In this document: positions 7,342 to 10,256 of the stretch, piece after piece | Layout of the letters: each line of letters opens with the position of its first letter | How positions within the stretch are numbered: position 1 is the first letter of the stretch | NCBI GenBank assembly: GCA_009775195.1 | Contig: VSPF01000107.1 | Location: forward strand, 1-10,256 | Direction of reading: 5' to 3' | DNA length: 10,256 nucleotides | Origin: Muribaculaceae bacterium | GTDB taxonomy: Bacteria; Bacteroidota; Bacteroidia; Bacteroidales; Muribaculaceae | The notes under the pieces: model-generated | Seen by the model: only the letters and a program-made list of their open reading frames with translations | What the model was told of the DNA's origin: nothing | The model's database searches: none | Made by a program: the position numbers and the translations under genes

Positions 7342-8178
7342 ATGCCACACGCAACGTCCCTCGAAGAAAACAGTTTTATGATAGGCCGAACCGACAGCCT
7401 TGAGCGTCGCTGCGATATACCAGGTTGTCAGATATTTGTCTTTGAGCAAGGTTGTTGCATCGTTTCGAGTAAAGGGCTGCGTATAGCTGTCAAACCCGGC
7501 GATATGGCAATAATCTTCCCGGAAACGTCGTTCGTACCCGTGAGAGTGTCGCGAAATTTTTCGTGCACCTACCTGTGGGTCGACGACCGAATTATGGAGA
7601 AAGCCTACAACCGCCTGACAAATTTGGCGTTTTGGGATTTTCTTTACCAATATCCTATTTTTTCGTTGTCCGAAAGGCAGAGGCAGATGTTGAGCCTCTG
7701 GCTGGAGCTGACAAGGATGTTTGCATCTGAAAAAAGCGACCTTTATCGCGACTCCATACTTGGTAATCAGATGATGACGCTGTTTATGAGTATCGACAGC
7801 GAACTAATGAATACTGATATCGGCGGTTTTAAGCCCGATAAGACTCGCACATTCAGTATCTTAGGTCGCTTTATGTCGATACTTACGAGCGATGTAAGCC
7901 ATCACCACGACGTTGGGCACTATGCCGACAGGCTCTGCATCACCCCCGACTATCTCAACAAAATCACGCACCGCTACTATAAGTCGTCGCCCAAAGAGAT
8001 GATAGACAGCTACCTGGTCGACGAAATCAAGAGTTACCTGTCGCTAAAAAACTACACAATCAAAGAGATAGCCACACGACTTGGCTTTACCGACGCCTCG
8101 TATATGTGCCGCTTCTTCCGCCGCCACACCGGCCGCTCACCCCTCGACTACCGCATGCACCCGGACGGCGGGAAGTGA
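7342..8178 (+). CDS. AraC/XylS family transcriptional regulator
   Basis: A 278-residue regulator. The N-terminal half (about 1-160) looks like a cupin-type sensing domain (GLRIAVKPGDMAIIFPET at about 45-62). The C-terminal AraC DNA-binding domain covers about 175-272 with two HTH units: VGHYADRLCITPDYLNKITH (191-210) and IKEIATRLGFTDASYMCRFF (240-259), ending with the family signature RRHTGRSPLDYR (260-271). All key features of an intact regulator are present. The ATG at 7342 is chosen because a TTG at 7324, which would lengthen the protein by six codons, lies within the -7 box. It probably controls the divergent MATE pump and itself through the GGACATT repeats. The ligand is unknown. Confidence 0.95.
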   Translation: MPHATSLEENSFMIGRTDSLERRCDIPGCQIFVFEQGCCIVSSKGLRIAVKPGDMAIIFPETSFVPVRVSRNFSCTYLWVDDRIMEKAYNRLTNLAFWDFLYQYPIFSLSERQRQMLSLWLELTRMFASEKSDLYRDSILGNQMMTLFMSIDSELMNTDIGGFKPDKTRTFSILGRFMSILTSDVSHHHDVGHYADRLCITPDYLNKITHRYYKSSPKEMIDSYLVDEIKSYLSLKNYTIKEIATRLGFTDASYMCRFFRRHTGRSPLDYRMHPDGGK

Positions 8179-8226
8179 AAATTCCATGCTCCATCCATGA
8201 ATATTAGAAAACCCCTAAATGCCTTT

Positions 8227-8568
8227 TTACGAAGTTTCGAGGAGTTGGATGACTTCGGATTTTAACAAAGGTAAATGATTTATTACAATCGCCCAAATCA
8301 AATCTTCCTTTAAACTATCATAACCATGGATGAGATAGTTGCGAGTGTTGACAATTCGACGAGCCGAAGTAATAGGAATATCTGGGCATGATTTCAAAAT
8401 GCGATTCATTGCCTCGCCAATTATTGCAATCTCCCATTGAACAGCACTACGAAAACATAAATCCTCGCAAAACACTTTAAATTCTCTTGGTCGTGAAGAA
8501 CAAAATAATTCAATATGAGATATACTCTCTAAAATATCTCTAAGAGATTTTTTAATTACTTCATCCAT
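8227..8568 (-). CDS. hepT: HepT-like HEPN toxin (pair 1)
   Basis: A 113-residue all-helical HEPN (former DUF86) protein. The ribonuclease motif R-x4-H-x-Y is present as R76..H81-G-Y83 (TRNYLIHGYD), after the conserved IIGEAMNRIL helix (49-58) and ITSARRIV (66-73). In studied HepT/MntA pairs the HEPN protein is an RNase toxin, and the partner nucleotidyltransferase blocks it by adding AMP to the motif Tyr, here Y83. The start ATG at 8568 overlaps the end of its MNT partner by 8 bases, indicating translational coupling. It is the last gene of the minus-strand array; no clear terminator follows. Confidence 0.9.
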   Translation of the reverse strand: MDEVIKKSLRDILESISHIELFCSSRPREFKVFCEDLCFRSAVQWEIAIIGEAMNRILKSCPDIPITSARRIVNTRNYLIHGYDSLKEDLIWAIVINHLPLLKSEVIQLLETS

Positions 8569-8860
8569 AAATCAGGTGTTTTGTGCGGTCGAGTTCTTGG
8601 CGGAAGATGGGATTTTTGATTGCTGTCTCGTCGATTAAATCGACTTTACGACCCAACAACAGTTGTAGTTCGTCGATAAAGTCGAAAAAGGTCAAAAACA
8701 AATCAGAAATCTCATCGTAATGAAAAATTACAGAGAAATCCACATCGCTATCATCGTTGAAACGGGGAGTGAGGATTGAGCCGAATACCCACAACTTGGC
8801 AACCTTGTACTTCTTGCACAGGGCGATAATCTTGTCGATATTCATTTCTATCAGTTTCAT
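8561..8860 (-). CDS. mntA: MntA-like minimal nucleotidyltransferase antitoxin (pair 1)
   Basis: A 99-residue DNA polymerase beta-like minimal nucleotidyltransferase. The catalytic pattern GS-x10-D-x-D is exact: G27-S28, then D39 and D41; a third acidic residue is supplied by KVDLID (about 72-77). It likely AMPylates and silences the following HEPN protein. The first 44 codons are almost identical to those of the two other copies. The tail (AIKNPIFRQELDRTKHLIYG) matches copy 3 but not copy 2. It begins 6 bases after the HEPN stop of pair 2. Met6 (MNIDKII..) is a possible alternative start because MNT proteins usually begin with such a helix. Confidence 0.9.
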   Translation of the reverse strand: MKLIEMNIDKIIALCKKYKVAKLWVFGSILTPRFNDDSDVDFSVIFHYDEISDLFLTFFDFIDELQLLLGRKVDLIDETAIKNPIFRQELDRTKHLIYG

Positions 8861-8866
8861 AAATAG

Positions 8867-9202
8867 TTACTCCAACAATTTCTCTACCTCTGCCTTAAGC
8901 AATGGTAGATGACGGACTACAATTCCCCACATAATATCATCGGTTACGCTGTCGTAGCCATGAATTACATAATTGCGTGTGTCTACAATCCTACGAGCAG
9001 AAGTAATTTCGATATCTGGAGCGAGTTTCAGAAGTCTGTTCATTGCTTCGCCAATTATGGTTATGTTACGTTCAACGGCGCGGCGCAGGCATACATCTGA
9101 CAAATATACATCGTAGCGCATTGGGCGAGTTTCAAAAAAAGACTCAACCTCAACGATTGCATTACGGATATCCTCAAGAGTCTTATTTATTGAACGCTCC
9201 AT
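8867..9202 (-). CDS. hepT: HepT-like HEPN toxin (pair 2)
   Basis: A 111-residue HEPN protein with the same layout as pair 1: IIGEAMNRLL (49-58), ITSARRIV and R-x4-H-x-Y as R76..H81-G-Y83 (TRNYVIHGYD). It is clearly a paralogue of the downstream HEPN but differs at many positions, more than the MNT N-termini do, as expected for a toxin that must stay paired to its own antitoxin. Its ATG at 9202 lies inside its partner's 3' end (16-base overlap) and its stop is 6 bases before the next MNT start, so all five genes look like one transcript. Confidence 0.9.
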   Translation of the reverse strand: MERSINKTLEDIRNAIVEVESFFETRPMRYDVYLSDVCLRRAVERNITIIGEAMNRLLKLAPDIEITSARRIVDTRNYVIHGYDSVTDDIMWGIVVRHLPLLKAEVEKLLE

Positions 9203-9498
9203 AATAATTTGCGAGTTTCATCGACTTCGGCACGGAAGAAGCGATTTTTAATTGATTTATTCACTACCATATCGACCTTTCGACCAACGACAGCTTCTAT
9301 CTCGTGAATAAAGTTGAAAAAATTGTCGGCATAATCAAGCAAGTCGATACGATTTTCATCAAAATCGACAAGGAAATCCACGTCGCTGTCGTCATTGAAA
9401 CGGGGAGTGAGGATTGAGCCGAATACCCACAACTTGGCGACCTTATACTTCTTGCACAGGGCGATAATCTTGTCGATATTCATTTCTATCAGTTTCAT
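9187..9498 (-). CDS. mntA: MntA-like minimal nucleotidyltransferase antitoxin (pair 2)
   Basis: A 103-residue MNT protein with the exact GS-x10-D-x-D motif (G27-S28, D39, D41) and a KVDMVV strand. Residues 1-41 equal those of copy 1, but the C-terminal half differs strongly (DENRIDLLDYADNFF; tail FFRAEVDETRKLLWSVQ), so the part expected to touch the HEPN partner is specific. It is the partner of the HEPN gene it overlaps. It starts 12 bases after the end of the third MNT copy. The ATG at 9498 is shared by all copies; Met6 is an alternative. Confidence 0.9.
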   Translation of the reverse strand: MKLIEMNIDKIIALCKKYKVAKLWVFGSILTPRFNDDSDVDFLVDFDENRIDLLDYADNFFNFIHEIEAVVGRKVDMVVNKSIKNRFFRAEVDETRKLLWSVQ

Positions 9499-9518
9499 AC
9501 GCTATTCAAATCATCCAT
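9495..9518 (-). pseudogene. Seven-codon remnant of a HEPN start after MNT copy 3
   Basis: At the end of MNT copy 3 the sequence ATGGATGA is the same as at the MNT/HEPN junction of pair 1, where it starts HEPN (MDEV..). Here the frame reads MDDLNSV and then a stop overlapping the ATG of the next MNT gene. This is what is left if the HEPN gene of copy 3 was deleted. Confidence 0.35.
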
Positions 9519-9822
9519 AAATCAGGTGTTTTGTACGGTCAAGTTCTTGGCGGAAGATGGGATTTTTTACGGCATCGTCACAAACGAGGTCGACACGGCG
9601 ACCCATGATAGCCTCGAGACCGTGAAGGAAATCAAAGAAAATATCAGCCCAATCGAGATTTTCGGATTTGATTGTATCGGCATCGAAATTAACAGAGAAA
9701 TCCACGTCGCTGTCATCGTTGAAACGTGGAGTGAGGATTGAGCCGACTCCCCACACCTACCCCCCCAGCTCCAACATCCCCACCCCGATAATCTTGTCGA
9801 TATTCATCTCTATCAGTTTCAT
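9511..9822 (-). pseudogene. mntA: MntA-like gene, copy 3, with an in-frame stop and no HEPN partner
   Basis: The frame runs from ATG 9822 (MKLIEMNIDKII, as in the other copies) to the TGA at 9511-9513, 103 sense codons plus one internal TAG (codon 22, 9757-9759). Codons 13-26 are unlike those of copies 1 and 2 although the length is unchanged; after that the protein is normal (GSILTPRFNDDSDVDFSV..VDLVCDDAVKNP..LIYG) with the GS-x10-DxD motif intact. The base changes in the damaged block look like a read artefact (see findings), so the real gene may be intact. It would still be an orphan antitoxin, since no HEPN gene follows. Confidence 0.7.
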
Positions 9823-9827
9823 ACGCG

Positions 9828-9835
9828 CAAATATA
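9828..9835 (-). promoter_or_regulatory. -7 box of the MNT/HEPN array
   Basis: TATATTTG on the minus strand matches TAnnTTTG. It ends only 5 bases before the ATG at 9822, so the transcript would be nearly leaderless from that ATG, or translation would begin at Met6 (ATG at 9807). No clear -33 is seen in the AT-rich stretch upstream. Confidence 0.45.
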
Positions 9836-9878
9836 GTGGTTTTATATTAAATTATTCTTAATCCTATATAACATTGAT

Positions 9879-10103
9879 TCATAGCTGCTTGTTGAAAAAG
9901 CCGCTGAAAGACAAATCTTCATCTAATTCGGGCCAGTGTAATCCAAAATGGGATATTGTGTATTTTTCTCGTTGAAGCGAAGAAGCCCTCGCCAAACCCG
10001 GATAGTCGGCAAACAACTCACAGCCCTGACGTTTGTCTTTGAGCTGTAGCCAAATAGCAGTATCGGTCAGCCAGATTCGCAGTATGTCGTTTATATTTAT
10101 CAT
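9879..10103 (-). CDS. DUF2442 family protein
   Basis: A 74-residue protein with the DUF2442 pattern throughout: DILRIWLTDTAIWLQLKDKR (6-25), ELFADYPGLARASSLQREKY (29-48), SHFGLHWPELDEDLSFSGFF (51-70). The aromatic/acidic LDEDLSFxGFF ending is the family hallmark. DUF2442 genes are frequently next to a DUF4160 gene and the pair is predicted to be a toxin-antitoxin-like unit; the biochemical role is not settled. Here the ATG at 10103 overlaps (ATGA) the stop of a short frame that looks like the end of DUF4160. It has no visible terminator before the MNT array, so read-through into the array is possible. Confidence 0.78.
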   Translation of the reverse strand: MININDILRIWLTDTAIWLQLKDKRQGCELFADYPGLARASSLQREKYTISHFGLHWPELDEDLSFSGFFNKQL

Positions 10104-10162
10104 TTGACCTCTTTATTAAAATATTCCTTCCAACGAGCAATGATAATATCTCTATTTTCGGG
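10100..10162 (-). pseudogene. 3' remnant of a DUF4160-like gene
   Basis: Twenty codons (PENRDIIIARWKEYFNKEVK) end in a TGA that overlaps the DUF2442 ATG by four bases. DUF4160 proteins typically end with an ENxxxIIxxWxEYF-type helix, and DUF4160-DUF2442 overlaps of this kind are usual. A TGA precedes the remnant in frame (10163-10165), it contains no start codon, and nothing in the other frames upstream restores the HVH-type core of DUF4160. The call rests on a short match. Confidence 0.45.
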
Positions 10163-10207
10163 TCAAGCCGAAATTATAGTGCATCAATACTATAAATGAA
10201 GACGGAG

Positions 10208-10227
10208 AAAAACAGTCGAAGACTGTT
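10208..10227 (-). terminator. Weak hairpin terminator of a gene beyond the right edge
   Basis: AACAGTC (10211-10217) and GACTGTT (10221-10227) form a 7-bp stem with loop GAA on the plus strand. On the minus strand the stem runs into TTTTTCTC. It would end a transcript entering from the right. Confidence 0.4.
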
Positions 10228-10256
10228 ACTTTGTGTAACCCCACCCTTACGAAGTT

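Larger units (their letters stand above)
8730..9822 (-). repeat. Three tandem near-identical 131-bp blocks at the starts of the MNT genes
   Basis: The blocks are 8730-8860, 9368-9498 and 9692-9822. Each holds the MNT start and codons 1-43, including the GS-x10-DxD motif. They are highly alike outside a damaged stretch in the third block (9747-9785). A second shared block (8561-8617 and 9511-9567, 57 bp with two differences) covers the MNT 3' end and the HEPN start codon in copies 1 and 3. The pattern indicates duplication followed by recombination or conversion. Confidence 0.85.

Noticed and set aside
9747..9785. Diversity-generating retroelement target
   Set aside because: Substitutions hit A, C and T rather than adenines only, and no reverse transcriptase or template repeat is in the window.
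8730..9822. CRISPR-like array
   Set aside because: Repeats are 131 bp, coding, and spaced by whole genes.
10153..10256. Minus-strand frame open from the right edge ending ..MHYNFGLTRK
   Set aside because: It crosses the hairpin terminator and the inverted repeat, has no recognisable domain, and competes with the better explained DUF4160 remnant.

Overview
The window looks like a chromosomal segment of a Bacteroidales bacterium. Most genes are preceded by the Bacteroidetes -7 box TAnnTTTG, several with a -33 TTTG about 19-21 bases upstream. Shine-Dalgarno sequences are mostly absent. The gene content (lipoprotein HtrA, a TPR/HTH membrane regulator, a MATE pump with a divergent AraC regulator, small HEPN/MNT modules) fits that order. 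I cannot fix the genus from sequence alone.

Left part (1-1973, minus strand): the start of a small secreted protein runs off the left edge. Upstream of it lies a gene for a membrane-anchored TPR regulator with a C-terminal HTH-like domain. It is split by a one-base change in an A6 run, and its first third is GC-rich like the core while the rest is AT-rich. A strong hairpin terminator separates the two genes. A perfect 44-bp palindrome carrying two mirror-image -7 boxes drives the regulator leftward and nadB rightward.

Core part (about 1974-8178): nadB (L-aspartate oxidase, NAD synthesis) is followed by a roughly 240-base unit with a consensus promoter, folded RNA potential and a strong terminator but no credible ORF, which is a candidate small RNA of 6S-like shape. 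A small DUF-type gene on the minus strand follows, then htrA (lipoprotein serine protease with two PDZ domains). The htrA 3' end overlaps that of a MATE efflux pump on the opposite strand. The pump is divergent from an AraC-type regulator, and the shared intergenic region holds a direct repeat that is a candidate operator.

Right part (8179-10256, minus strand, AT-rich): an accessory cluster of toxin-antitoxin-like modules. Three near-identical MNT nucleotidyltransferase (MntA) gene starts are in tandem; two are followed by a HEPN (HepT) toxin gene and the third has lost its partner. Upstream sit a DUF2442 gene and the last 20 codons of a DUF4160-like gene, another common small-gene pair. The third MNT copy has a stop codon inside a 39-base block with 20 substitutions. 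On the minus strand every one of these has the pattern expected from lost signal in two-channel sequencing, so that broken gene may be an artefact.
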